Source of the DNA: Devosia chinhatensis
Lineage (GTDB): Bacteria > Pseudomonadota > Alphaproteobacteria > Rhizobiales > Devosiaceae
Length of the DNA stretch: 64,000 nucleotides
Assembly (NCBI RefSeq): GCF_000969445.1
Contig: NZ_JZEY01000061.1
Span: 62,001 to 126,000, forward strand
Direction: 5' to 3'
The notes beneath the pieces were generated by a model. The model worked only from the letters and a program-made list of their open reading frames with translations, was not told the origin of the DNA and ran no database searches. The position numbers were made by a program, and so were the translations under genes. Positions 34,175 to 42,757 of this stretch are shown one piece after another. Each line of letters begins with the position of its first letter. The stretch's first letter is position 1.

Positions 34175-35431
34175 TTACTGCAGCAGGTCTTCGAGGTCGA
34201 TCTCGAGAACTTCGAGGTTCTCGGCGGCCGAGCCATTACCGGAGAGCGTGTTGTGCACGGCGCTCCAGAACAACGAGGAAGCCTCGTTGTAATTGGCCTG
34301 GGTCGGGGCAGACGGCCGCGGCACGGCGTTCTGGAAGATGGCTTCCCAGGCGCCCATGAAGGGAGCGGCGGCCAGTACTTCTTCATCCGTATAGAGCGAC
34401 TGGACGGTCGGCAGGTTGTTCTGCGCGATCGCACGACGCTTCTGCGATTCGGGCGAAGCCAGGAACAGGGCCAGCTCGGTTGCCGCTTCCGGTTCGGTCG
34501 AGTAGCTCGACACAGCCCAGTTCCAGCCGCCCAGCGTTGCCGAGGACTTGGCGCCTTCGCCTTCACCGGCCGGGAGCGGAGCCACGTCGAACTTGCCCTT
34601 GACGGCAGCGTCGTCGTTATTGCTCAGCGCGTAGGCATAGGGCCAGTTGCGCATGAACACCGCATTGCCCAGCTGCCAGACGCCACGGGCTTCTTCTTCG
34701 CCATAAGCGAGGACGCCTTCGGGCGCGATGGTGCCGACCCAGCTTGCGGCTTCTTCGAGAGCGGCAACGGCATTCTCGTTATTGATCGAGATCGTGCCGT
34801 CGGCTTCGATGATCTGGCCGCCGCCGTAAGAATTGACCCATTCCAGGGCGTTACAGGTCAGGCCTTCATAAGCGTTGCCCTGGAACACGAAGCCCCACAG
34901 TTCCGAATTGCCTTCGGCGCGTTCGGCATCCATGATTTCCTGAGCGGTCTGGCGCAGCTCGACCCAGGTGGTGGGGACTTCCTTGTTGTACTTTTCGAGG
35001 AGATCCTTGCGGTAGTAAAGGGCCGGAGCGTCGGTGAAGGCCGGGACGGCGACGAGCTTGCCGTTCACGGTCTGCGACTCGATCACAGAGGGGAAGTGTT
35101 CGCCGGCATAGGGAGCAAAGGCATCGGTCAGGTCGATGAACTGGTCGGCCAGCTGGGGAGCCCAGATCACGTCGGTATTGTAGACGTCGATGTCGGAATT
35201 GCCGGCAGCGAGCCACAGGCGATATTGGCCGAACTGGTCGCTGGTCGACGACGGCATCGGCACGATGGTGACGGTGTGGCCGCTCTCCTGGGCGAAAAGA
35301 TCAAGCTCGGACTGCAGGAACTGCAGGCCGGTGCCGGTGTCGCCCGAAACGATGGACAGGTCAGCAGCCTGCGCCACGCTGACCAGGGTCACACTTGCCA
35401 GCATGCCCAAGGCTAGTTTCTTCAAATTCAT
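34175..35431 (-). CDS. thuE: ThuE-like disaccharide-binding protein
   Basis: 418 aa family-1 extracellular binding protein. Signal peptide MNLKKLALGMLASVTLVSVAQA-A, mature part starting DLSIVSGDTGTGLQFLQSELD. Closest in pattern to ThuE/AglE-type trehalose, maltose and sucrose binders. Its ATG directly abuts a 21-codon upstream ORF (stop TAG at 35432-35434). Ribosome site GGGAGG lies within that upstream ORF. Confidence 0.92.
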   Translation of the reverse strand: MNLKKLALGMLASVTLVSVAQAADLSIVSGDTGTGLQFLQSELDLFAQESGHTVTIVPMPSSTSDQFGQYRLWLAAGNSDIDVYNTDVIWAPQLADQFIDLTDAFAPYAGEHFPSVIESQTVNGKLVAVPAFTDAPALYYRKDLLEKYNKEVPTTWVELRQTAQEIMDAERAEGNSELWGFVFQGNAYEGLTCNALEWVNSYGGGQIIEADGTISINNENAVAALEEAASWVGTIAPEGVLAYGEEEARGVWQLGNAVFMRNWPYAYALSNNDDAAVKGKFDVAPLPAGEGEGAKSSATLGGWNWAVSSYSTEPEAATELALFLASPESQKRRAIAQNNLPTVQSLYTDEEVLAAAPFMGAWEAIFQNAVPRPSAPTQANYNEASSLFWSAVHNTLSGNGSAAENLEVLEIDLEDLLQ

Positions 35432-35497
35432 CTAGAACCTCCCGGTGAACAATAGTTGGGAGAGGCATGCCTCAATGGCCAGCACGAACCGGTGCAT
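35432..35497 (-). CDS. Leader ORF upstream of thuE, 21 aa
   Basis: Short frame MHRFVLAIEACLSQLLFTGRF with a purine-rich GGGGGAGGGG site upstream and a stop codon that touches the thuE ATG with zero spacing. Translation of it would pass over the thuE ribosome site, so it could couple or gate thuE translation. Real peptide function is unproven. Confidence 0.45.
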   Translation of the reverse strand: MHRFVLAIEACLSQLLFTGRF

Positions 35498-35551
35498 GGC
35501 CTGACCCCTCCCCCATCAAAGCGCCTGTCGAAGCTCTTGAAGCTTCAGTTT

Positions 35552-35567
35552 TTTAAAGCGCTTTGAA
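35552..35567. promoter_or_regulatory. LacI-type operator O1, thuE side
   Basis: Near-palindrome TTTAAAGCGCTTTGAA centred on CpG (AAAGCGCTTT perfect). The central CG between half-sites is typical of LacI/GalR operators. A related site, sharing GCTTTGAATG, lies at 35770-35779. Confidence 0.65.
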
Positions 35568-35769
35568 TGAAAAAGAACCAGAGCCCAGATTTTCTGTCAA
35601 GCGGCCACGCAGTTGAATTTAAGACATTTTCTGCGCAAGGCTATAAATACATAATGATATCAATAACTTGACGATAAGCACATCGAATTGTCGTTAATTT
35701 TTACGGCGCGGCAATGAGGTACGCACCTCAGAAATTTGCACACGATCTCACCCCTTGCGCGAAAATTTG

Positions 35770-35779
35770 AAATCGCTTT
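35770..35779. promoter_or_regulatory. LacI-type operator O2, thuR side
   Basis: AAATCGCTTT, one mismatch from O1; both continue with GAATG. Centre-to-centre distance to O1 is about 215 bp, which would permit looping by a tetramer or two dimers. Confidence 0.5.
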
Positions 35780-35909
35780 GAATGCACGCAATGGAGGAGG
35801 GTGCGCGCTGATCCCGAACAATGGGAAGCCGCCTGTTCCGGTTGCAATGTCGATGGGGCGCCCCGGGTTCCGGACAGCCCAAGGTATTGCGCCGGAACCA
35901 AATGCCGCA

Positions 35910-36923
35910 ATGAGACTGAAAGATCTCGCCGAGCATCTCGGCCTGTCGCAAACCACGGTATCCCGGGCCCTGAACGGCTATCCGGAAGTCAACGAAGCCA
36001 CGCGCCGTCGCGTTTCGGACGCAGCGGACCTGCTGGGCTATCGCCCCAATGCCAGTGCCTTGCGCCTGGCCACGGGCCGGGCCGGTGCCGTTGGCCTCGT
36101 CCTGCGGGGCGCTGACGAGCTGGGGCCTCACATGTCCGAATTCCTGTCCGGCGTCGGCTCGCACATGGCCAGCCGCGAGATCGACATGCTGGTCACCACC
36201 GTCGCAACCCATGCCGAGGAGCTGTCGGCCTATCGGCGCCTTGCGGCCAGCCAGAAGGTCGATGCGGTAATCCTGCATTCGCCCACAACGCGCGATGAGC
36301 GTGCCGAACTGCTGCTCGATCTCAACATTCCCTTCGTGCTGCATGGCCGCACCGAAATCGGCCATCCTGTCGCCTGGCTGGACATCGACAACAAGGGCGC
36401 CCTCCAGCGTGCAACCGGCCACCTGCTCGATCTCGGCCACCAGCACATCGCGCTGCTCAACGGTCTTAAGGGGCAGACTTTTGCCGAACATCGGGAACAG
36501 GGTTATCTGGCTGCTCACGCCGCAAGCGGCACACCGGTCGAGCGTGCGCTCATGGCCAATGGCGTCTTTACCGACGAAGCCGCATTCCGCACGGCTCAGG
36601 CCATGCTTGAGCGTCGACCCCGCCCCACCGCCTTCCTTGCCGGCTCGATGATGACGGCGCTGGGCATATTCCGGGCTATCCGTCAGGCAGGGCTGGAGCT
36701 GGGCCGAGACATTTCCATGATCGCCCATGACGATGTGTTCCCCTATCTCAATGCCGACAACATGTATCCGACCATGTCCACCACCCGGTCCTCGATACGC
36801 CAGGCCGGCACGCGCATCGCCGAGCTGATCACCCAGGTTCTCGCCGGCAAACCCGTCGCTGACGTGCATGAATTGTGGCCAGTCGAACTGGTCCTTCGCG
36901 AAAGCTCCGCCCCGGTCCGCTAA
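35910..36923 (+). CDS. thuR: LacI-family regulator of the thu operon
   Basis: 337 aa LacI/GalR regulator. HTH at the N-terminus (MRLKDLAEHLGLSQTTVSRALNGYPEVNEATRRR), hinge YRPNASALRLATGRA, then a periplasmic-binding-like sensor domain. Divergent from thuEFGKAB and hence its likely repressor; trehalose or a derivative is the expected inducer. ATG 35910 begins the HTH as usual; longer frames up to 35736 lack similarity. No clear ribosome site was seen before 35910. Confidence 0.88.
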   Translation: MRLKDLAEHLGLSQTTVSRALNGYPEVNEATRRRVSDAADLLGYRPNASALRLATGRAGAVGLVLRGADELGPHMSEFLSGVGSHMASREIDMLVTTVATHAEELSAYRRLAASQKVDAVILHSPTTRDERAELLLDLNIPFVLHGRTEIGHPVAWLDIDNKGALQRATGHLLDLGHQHIALLNGLKGQTFAEHREQGYLAAHAASGTPVERALMANGVFTDEAAFRTAQAMLERRPRPTAFLAGSMMTALGIFRAIRQAGLELGRDISMIAHDDVFPYLNADNMYPTMSTTRSSIRQAGTRIAELITQVLAGKPVADVHELWPVELVLRESSAPVR

Positions 36924-36965
36924 GCCTTACAGGCCCAGCGACCGGTCGGTTCTGGTGTAATCGTC

Positions 36966-36994
36966 CTGTCATTTTTCCGTCATTGCACCGTCAT
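36966..36994 (+). promoter_or_regulatory. PhoB box (PHO box) upstream of 37075 importer
   Basis: Three 7-bp direct repeats, CTGTCAT (36966-36972), CCGTCAT (36977-36983) and CCGTCAT (36988-36994), each separated by exactly 4 nt (TTTT, TGCA), giving the 11-bp phase of PhoB binding sites (consensus CTGTCAT-N4-CTGTCAT). A fourth weak repeat may follow. It predicts induction in phosphate limitation. Confidence 0.75.
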
Positions 36995-37074
36995 CGGGTC
37001 GCTCTACTCCCTCGCCGTGTTCCGGGGCTGCCATCAGCATTGGCGCCTGCGCGGAATCGTCCAGGGAGTTCCCA

Positions 37075-38181
37075 ATGACCACGAAATATCTGCTGTCCGC
37101 CTCGGTCAGCGTACTGACCGCACTTGGCCTTGCCGCACCCGTTTTTGCCCAGACCGACCTCGACGCGCTCTATGAAGCCGCCAAGGCCGAGGGCCAGCTC
37201 ACCACGATCGCCCTGCCCCACAATTGGTGCGGCTATGGCGAAGTGATCGCCGGCTTCAAAGCCAAATATCCGGGCATCACCGTCAACGAGCTCAATCCCG
37301 ACGCCGGCTCCGCCGACGAGCTCGAAGCCGTGCGCGCCAATCAGGGCAATACCGGCCCCCAGGCGCCCGACGTGCTCGATATCGGCCTCGCCTTCGGCCC
37401 GCAGGCCAAGGAAGAGGGCCTGCTTCAGCCCTATAAGGTCTCGACCTGGGATGAGATCCCCGACGACGCCAAGGATGCCGAAGGCTATTGGTATGGCGAT
37501 TATTACGGCGTCATGGCGTTCCTCGTGAACAAGGACCTGGTCTCCACCATGCCGGCCGACTGGTCTGATCTGACCAGCGCCGAATATGCCAATGGCGTTG
37601 CCCTCGCCGGTGACCCGCGCGCCTCGGCCCAGGCCATTCAGTCCGTCTATGCCGCTGGCCTCGCCCAGACCGGCGCCGACGAAGGCGCGGCCCAGGCCGG
37701 CCTCGACTTCTTCAAGTCCGTCAATGATGCAGGCAATTTCGTCCCGGTGATCGGCAAGGCCGCCTCTGTCGCACAAGGCACCACTCCAATCCTCGTTGCC
37801 TGGGACTACAATCTGCTCGCCTGGCGCGACAGCTTTGAAGGCAATCCTGAGGCCGAGATCGTCGTGCCGGAAACCGGCGTCGTAGCCGGTGTCTATGTGC
37901 AGGCTATTTCCGCCTATGCACCGCACCCCAATGCAGCCAAGCTCTGGATGGAATATCTCTATTCTGACGAAGGCCAGCTCGGCTGGCTCAAGGGCTATTG
38001 CCACCCGATCCGCTTCAACGCCATGTCCGAAGCGGGGCTCATCCCGCAGGACATGCTCGACGCGCTGCCGCCGGCCGAAGCTTATGCCAAGGCTGTCTTC
38101 CCCACTATCGAGCAGCAGAACGCGGCCAAGGACGTCATCACCTCCGGCTGGGATGCGACAGTGGGCGCCAACGTTCAGTAA
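37075..38181 (+). CDS. Family-1 periplasmic binding protein, Pho-box controlled
   Basis: 368 aa. Signal peptide MTTKYLLSASVSVLTALGLAAPVFA-Q, then EGQLTTIALPHNWCGYGEVIAGFKAKYPGI, typical of AfuA/FbpA-like binding proteins of PotABCD or AepX type. In other bacteria AfuABC transports hexose phosphates and related systems transport 2-aminoethylphosphonate; combined with the PHO box, an organophosphate or phosphonate ligand is inferred. Iron is an alternative, but no FbpA tyrosine pair was established. A terminator follows within the operon. Confidence 0.8.
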   Translation: MTTKYLLSASVSVLTALGLAAPVFAQTDLDALYEAAKAEGQLTTIALPHNWCGYGEVIAGFKAKYPGITVNELNPDAGSADELEAVRANQGNTGPQAPDVLDIGLAFGPQAKEEGLLQPYKVSTWDEIPDDAKDAEGYWYGDYYGVMAFLVNKDLVSTMPADWSDLTSAEYANGVALAGDPRASAQAIQSVYAAGLAQTGADEGAAQAGLDFFKSVNDAGNFVPVIGKAASVAQGTTPILVAWDYNLLAWRDSFEGNPEAEIVVPETGVVAGVYVQAISAYAPHPNAAKLWMEYLYSDEGQLGWLKGYCHPIRFNAMSEAGLIPQDMLDALPPAEAYAKAVFPTIEQQNAAKDVITSGWDATVGANVQ

Positions 38182-38190
38182 GACTTGAGA

Positions 38191-38214
38191 GGAGAGGCTC
38201 CGGCCTCTCCTTTT
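38191..38214 (+). terminator. Attenuating terminator after the binding-protein gene
   Basis: Eight-bp stem GGAGAGGC / GCCTCTCC with loop TCCG followed by TTTT. It lies between the binding protein and the permease genes. Confidence 0.8.
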
Positions 38215-38309
38215 CCCGACACGCCTGCCACGAGCTGCAACCTAACCTGGCTCCGCGCCGGGATGACCGCCGGTGGGTAATCGGTCTCGCACCGCATCTC
38301 TGGATTGCC

Positions 38310-39185
38310 ATGAGCCTAACCACCGCACCGCCGCCCAGCCGCCGCCTTTCCTTTGAATGGCTCGGCATTGCGCCCTTTGTCATCTTTGCGGTGATGTTCC
38401 TCATCCTGCCCATGCTCTACCTCTTGGGGGCGGCCTTTATTAGTCGCGATGGGCAATTTACGTTCGACAACATCGCCGGTCTCTTCAGCGAACAGATCCT
38501 GGCCGCCTACTGGATTTCCATCCGCATTTCCGGCGCCTCCGCCCTGATCGGCGCGCTGATCGGGCTTGCCATAGCGTTGGCTCTCATTCGCGGCCGCCTG
38601 CCCGCGCCCCTGCGCTCCGCCGTCATGACCTTTTCCGGGGTCACGTCGAACTTTGCCGGCGTACCCCTCGCCTTCGCCTTCATCTCGACACTGGGGCGAC
38701 TGGGCCTTGTCACCATCATCCTCAAGACCGTCTTCGATATCGACATCTACCGCGCCGGCTTCAATCTCCTCAGCTTCTGGGGCCTCACGCTCACTTATCT
38801 CTATTTCCAGATCCCGCTCATGGTCCTGCTGATCGCGCCCGCTATCGACGGGCTCAAGAAGGAATGGAGCGAAGCCGCCCAGACGCTCGGCGCCTCGACC
38901 GGTCAGTTCTGGCTCTATGTCGGCCTGCCCATAATCTTTCCCAGCATCCTCGGCACGCTATCGCTGCTTTTTGCCAACGCCTTCGGCGCCATCGCCACCG
39001 CCTATGCGCTCACCGGATCCTCGCTCAACATCGTGCCCATCCTGCTTTATGCGCAGATCCGCGGCGATGCGCTGCAGAACCCCGGCCTCGGGGCTGCCCT
39101 CGCTTTGGGCATGATCGCCATAACCGCCCTGGCCAATATCATCTACCTCGTCATTTCCGCCCGGGCCGAAAGGTGGTTGCGGTGA
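38310..39185 (+). CDS. ABC permease 1 (PotB/FbpB-like)
   Basis: 291 aa permease with six helices starting LGIAPFVIFAVMFLILPMLY, EAA-loop SEAAQTLGASTGQFWLYVGLPIIFPSILGTL. First permease of the 37075-41046 importer. ATG 38310 (MSLTTAPPPSRR) was chosen; the frame is open upstream through the terminator but that is not coding. Its last bases overlap the next start (GTGA). Confidence 0.9.
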   Translation: MSLTTAPPPSRRLSFEWLGIAPFVIFAVMFLILPMLYLLGAAFISRDGQFTFDNIAGLFSEQILAAYWISIRISGASALIGALIGLAIALALIRGRLPAPLRSAVMTFSGVTSNFAGVPLAFAFISTLGRLGLVTIILKTVFDIDIYRAGFNLLSFWGLTLTYLYFQIPLMVLLIAPAIDGLKKEWSEAAQTLGASTGQFWLYVGLPIIFPSILGTLSLLFANAFGAIATAYALTGSSLNIVPILLYAQIRGDALQNPGLGAALALGMIAITALANIIYLVISARAERWLR

Positions 39186-39973
39186 AGACCTCCAGGGCTT
39201 GGGCCTGGTTGATTTTCAGCCTCGGCGCCGCCTATTTCCTCGTGCCCCTCATCGCCACCTTCGAATTTTCGCTGCGGATGCGGCGGGGCTATTACAGCTT
39301 CGATGCCTACGCCTCGGTATTTTCCGATCCCGCTTTTCAGGCGACGTTCGGCTATTCCGCCCTCATCGGCCTTTGCGCGGTCCTTGCCGGCGTGTTGATC
39401 GTCGTGCCGGCAGTCTATTTCGTCCGCCTGCGTTTGCCCCATCTGCGGCCGCTGATGGAGTTCATCACGCTGTTGCCGCTCATCATACCGGCCATCGTCC
39501 TGGTCTATGGCTATATCCGGCTCTACAATTCTTCCGCGCTGATCCCTTTCACCGGCTCGGCCCTGGGCACCGACATCCTGCTTGTTTTTGGCTATGTGAC
39601 GCTCGCCCTGCCCTACATGTATCGGGCCGTCGACACCGGCATGCGCACCATCGACATCAAGACACTCACCGAAGCGGCGCAAATCATGGGCGCCTCTACC
39701 GCCACCATCATCGCCCGCATCATTCTGCCCAATATTCTGGTCGCCGTTCTGTCCGGCGCCTTCCTCACCTTTGCCATCGTCATTGGCGAATTCACCATTG
39801 CGAGCCTGCTCAATCGGCCGGCCTTTGGTCCCTATCTGCAAAATATCGGCGCCAACCGAGCCTATGAGCCGTCTGCGCTTGCAATCCTCTCCTTCATCAT
39901 CACCTGGGGCGCCATGGGCATGATCAGCCTGCTCGGCCGCTTCGCGCCCCGCACTTCCGCCCGGACGGACTGA
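39182..39973 (+). CDS. ABC permease 2 (PotC/FbpB-like)
   Basis: 263 aa permease with six helices and EAA-loop EAAQIMGASTATIIARIILPNILVAVLSG. Start is GTG 39182 (VKTSRAWAWLIFSLG), overlapping the previous stop by 4 nt; no ATG lies near. 2 nt separate it from the ATPase gene. Confidence 0.88.
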   Translation: MKTSRAWAWLIFSLGAAYFLVPLIATFEFSLRMRRGYYSFDAYASVFSDPAFQATFGYSALIGLCAVLAGVLIVVPAVYFVRLRLPHLRPLMEFITLLPLIIPAIVLVYGYIRLYNSSALIPFTGSALGTDILLVFGYVTLALPYMYRAVDTGMRTIDIKTLTEAAQIMGASTATIIARIILPNILVAVLSGAFLTFAIVIGEFTIASLLNRPAFGPYLQNIGANRAYEPSALAILSFIITWGAMGMISLLGRFAPRTSARTD

Positions 39974-39975
39974 CC

Positions 39976-41046
39976 ATGACCGACGAAAGCTTCCTCCGCG
40001 TCGATGCACTGACCAAGAATTACGGCGCCAGCCAGGTGGTCAAGGGCGTCGGCTTTGGCTTCGCCCGGGGCGAGTTCATTTCGCTGCTGGGCCCATCCGG
40101 CTGCGGTAAGACCACCATTCTGCGCATGATCGCCGGCTTCGAAACGCCCACCAGCGGCACTATTCACGTCGATGGCCACGACATCACTCATCTGCGCCCC
40201 AACCAACGCCGTTTGGGCATGGTCTTCCAGGCCTATGCGCTCTTCCCCAACCTCACGGTCGCCGACAACATCGCTTTTGGGCTCAAGGTCGCCGGCATGG
40301 GTCGGGACGAACGCCATGCCCGGGTCGCCGATATGCTCCAGCTTATCGGCCTGCCCGGCTATGCAAAGCGATATCCCTACGAAATGAGCGGCGGCCAGCA
40401 GCAGCGCGTCGCACTGGCCCGCGCGCTCGCTCCCAGGCCGCGCCTGCTTCTGCTCGACGAGCCCTTGTCAGCGCTCGACGCCAAGATTCGCATTTCCCTG
40501 CGCCAGGAAATCCGTGCGATCCAGCGCGAAATGGGCATCACGACACTATTCGTCACCCACGATCAGGAAGAGGCGCTCTCCATCTCCGACCGCATCGTGG
40601 TAATGAATGCCGGCCGTATCGAGCAGATCGGCGGGCCTCAGGAGATTTACGACCAGCCGACAACGCCTTTCGCGGCTGCCTTCATCGGTCAGCTCAACCG
40701 CCTCCCCGCCTTGATTATGGATGCCCGGGCCGGACAGGTCCGGGTCGGGGACAAGCAGGTCACTCTGCCCGCCCTGCCGGCTCATCTCCCCAGCGGCGAC
40801 AGCATCGCCCTCGCCCTCCGCCCCGAGATGATGACCCTGGTCCAGCGGCCCCACCAGGACGTGACCCTCCTCGGCACGATCCGCGACATCAGTTTCCTGG
40901 GTTCAGTCATTCGGGTCCATGTCGATGTGGCGGGGACACCGCTTCATATCGATACATTCAATGATCGCACCGCACCGCTGCCGGGTCGGGGCGAGACGGT
41001 CAGCGTGCATCTGTGCGGGCGTGACGTGCTGGTATTGCCGCAATAA
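39976..41046 (+). CDS. ABC ATPase (PotA/FbpC-like)
   Basis: 356 aa ATPase. Walker A GPSGCGKTTILRM, Q-loop FQAYALFPNLTVADN, signature MSGGQQQRVALARA, Walker B LLLLDEPLSALDAKI, C-terminal TOBE domain (IALALRPEMMTLV). Fourth gene of the Pho-box operon. Substrate inferred only from the regulatory context. Confidence 0.92.
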   Translation: MTDESFLRVDALTKNYGASQVVKGVGFGFARGEFISLLGPSGCGKTTILRMIAGFETPTSGTIHVDGHDITHLRPNQRRLGMVFQAYALFPNLTVADNIAFGLKVAGMGRDERHARVADMLQLIGLPGYAKRYPYEMSGGQQQRVALARALAPRPRLLLLDEPLSALDAKIRISLRQEIRAIQREMGITTLFVTHDQEEALSISDRIVVMNAGRIEQIGGPQEIYDQPTTPFAAAFIGQLNRLPALIMDARAGQVRVGDKQVTLPALPAHLPSGDSIALALRPEMMTLVQRPHQDVTLLGTIRDISFLGSVIRVHVDVAGTPLHIDTFNDRTAPLPGRGETVSVHLCGRDVLVLPQ

Positions 41047-41106
41047 TTCTTGCAGGCTCTTTCGACGGGGCGTACCAAAGTCAGCGTCGCGGCAAGGAGC
41101 TAGACC

Positions 41107-41940
41107 ATGACCTCTCCCTTCGTCACGCCTGCCTGGCTCGCCAAGCGCCTTAGCGATCCCAACTTGGTTGTCGTCGATGCGAGCTGGCACATGCCCAATG
41201 CCAAGCGCAACGCCCAGGCCGAATATCTGAGCGGTCATATTCCCGGCGCGGTATTCTTCGACATCGACGCCATTGCCGACACCAGCACCGATTTGCCGCA
41301 CATGCTGCCAGCGCCTGCCGATTTCGCTCGCGCCGTCGGCGCACTCGGCATTTCCGAGGACATGACGATCGTCGTCTATGACGAGGTCGGCCTGTTCAGT
41401 GCCCCCCGCGCCTGGTGGACCTTCCGCACCTTCGGCGCAAGCAATGTGCTGATCCTTGAGGGAGGCGGCCCGGCCTGGCGCGCCGGCAAGCATCCGACGG
41501 AAACCGGGCTCGTCGAGCGTCAGCCGGCCCTTTTCCGCACGCATTTTGATGCCGAGGCCGCCGCCGATTTCGGCCGGGTGGCAGCCCGCTCCAGAGACGG
41601 CGAAGCGCAGATCGTCGATGCCCGCCCGGCGCCGCGCTTTCACGCCGAGGTCTCAGAGCCCCGCCCCGGTCTTCGGTCGGGCCACATCCCCAACAGCCTT
41701 AATGTGCCGGTAGCCCTGCTCAGCGACAATGGCGTCCTCAAGTCTGCCGGGGCGCTGCGCGATCTCTTTGCCGAGCGCGGCATCGATCTCGACCGCCCCA
41801 TCATCACCTCATGCGGCTCCGGGATCACGGCGGTGGTGTTGGCCCTCGCCCTCGAACAGGCCGGTGCCGCCAATGTCGCCGTTTATGATGGCTCCTGGGC
41901 CGAGTGGGGAGCCCGCCCCGATGCCGAAGTGGAAAGCTAG
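41107..41940 (+). CDS. sseA: Thiosulfate/3-mercaptopyruvate sulfurtransferase
   Basis: 277 aa with two rhodanese domains; N-terminal one inactive, C-terminal one carrying the active-site loop CGSGITA, which is the mercaptopyruvate-sulfurtransferase type (CGSGVTA). Conserved HIPGAVFFDIDAIAD. Ribosome site AAGGAG precedes ATG. A cytosolic or periplasmic location cannot be told; there is no signal peptide. Confidence 0.92.
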   Translation: MTSPFVTPAWLAKRLSDPNLVVVDASWHMPNAKRNAQAEYLSGHIPGAVFFDIDAIADTSTDLPHMLPAPADFARAVGALGISEDMTIVVYDEVGLFSAPRAWWTFRTFGASNVLILEGGGPAWRAGKHPTETGLVERQPALFRTHFDAEAAADFGRVAARSRDGEAQIVDARPAPRFHAEVSEPRPGLRSGHIPNSLNVPVALLSDNGVLKSAGALRDLFAERGIDLDRPIITSCGSGITAVVLALALEQAGAANVAVYDGSWAEWGARPDAEVES

Positions 41941-42027
41941 GGTCTTGGTCTGAGACCTCGTGTTCAGCGCAGTCCGGCTGCCTCTATTCCAGACTTCGAA
42001 GCCGCGCGGTTAAGGAGCACCGGGCGT

Positions 42028-42702
42028 TCATGCTGCATAAGCCACCCAGCCGCGAAAACTCAAACCGGCATAGAAGAGGCTGACGTCGCTGAACCCCGCC
42101 TGGGCCAGCATGGCTTCCTCTTCTTCCGGGGCCAGAATGGTCAGGTGAGCGCCCATGGCCGTGAGCGCAGTGTCCAGCGCGGCGCCGCTGGCCGTGACGC
42201 CTTCGGCATAACCGGCATGGCGGGCAATCCACTGGCTCCGCACCGGCTCTTGCTGAGAAAAGCTGATATGGGCCAGCACCAGAGGCGCGCCGGGCTGCAA
42301 CCGCCCCCGCAATTGGCGCAAGGTTTCCATGCGATCCTCACGGGCGATGAAATGAAATGTCAGCAAGCACACGGCGCCATCGAACGGCCCTTCGGGCGCC
42401 GAGCCGACATAGCCCTCGTGCAGGCGAACGCGCTGGTTTGGGCCCACGACCTCACGCGCCAGCGCCAGCATGTCCGGTGAGGGATCGACGCCGTCGAATT
42501 CCCAGCCTGGATGCGCATGCGACAGCGCCTTCAACTCCAGCCCGCCTCCGGCCCCGAGTACCAGAACGCTGCCCTGTTCCGATACGCGCTCCCCCAGAAG
42601 CATCCCCGTCATCTGGTGCAGGCTTTCCAACCCCGGCACCTGCCGCTTTGGCCGCTCGGCATACCCGCGGGCCGCCTGTGCCCCAAAATGATTGTTAGCC
42701 AT
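42028..42702 (-). CDS. SAM-dependent methyltransferase
   Basis: 224 aa class I methyltransferase: motif I VLVLGAGGGLELKAL, VDPSPDMLALA (acidic motif II), VCLLTFHFI. Starts MANNHFGAQAARGYAERPKRQVPGL. ATG 42702 has GGGATC upstream; 42717 would add five residues. It lies downstream of a WYL regulator on the same strand and has a palindrome in its promoter. Substrate unknown. Confidence 0.85.
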   Translation of the reverse strand: MANNHFGAQAARGYAERPKRQVPGLESLHQMTGMLLGERVSEQGSVLVLGAGGGLELKALSHAHPGWEFDGVDPSPDMLALAREVVGPNQRVRLHEGYVGSAPEGPFDGAVCLLTFHFIAREDRMETLRQLRGRLQPGAPLVLAHISFSQQEPVRSQWIARHAGYAEGVTASGAALDTALTAMGAHLTILAPEEEEAMLAQAGFSDVSLFYAGLSFRGWVAYAA

Positions 42703-42719
42703 TGCCGATCCCGCCATAA

Positions 42720-42738
42720 TGTAACACATATAGTTACA
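42720..42738 (-). promoter_or_regulatory. Inverted repeat TGTAAC-N7-GTTACA ahead of the methyltransferase
   Basis: Perfect six-bp arms, 7-nt spacer (42720-42725 and 42733-42738), 18 nt upstream of the 42702 ATG. It sits in the 55-nt gap from the WYL regulator gene, and its AT-rich spacer could overlap a -10. Likely operator; the cognate regulator is not proven. Confidence 0.5.
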
Positions 42739-42757
42739 CATGAGCCATGGCGCGGCG

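Larger units (their letters stand above)
35498..35909. other. thuE/thuR intergenic control region
   Basis: 412 nt between the thuE leader and the LacI-type regulator. It holds AAAGCGCTTT (35555-35564), AAATCGCTTT (35770-35779) and the inverted repeat TGAGGT-ACGC-ACCTCA (35715-35730); the middle (35580-35700) is AT-rich for this genome. No further gene was seen. Confidence 0.6.

Noticed and set aside
33215-35416. Plus-strand frame opposite thuE and thuF
   Set aside because: Antisense shadow; no start signal; coding evidence is on the minus strand.
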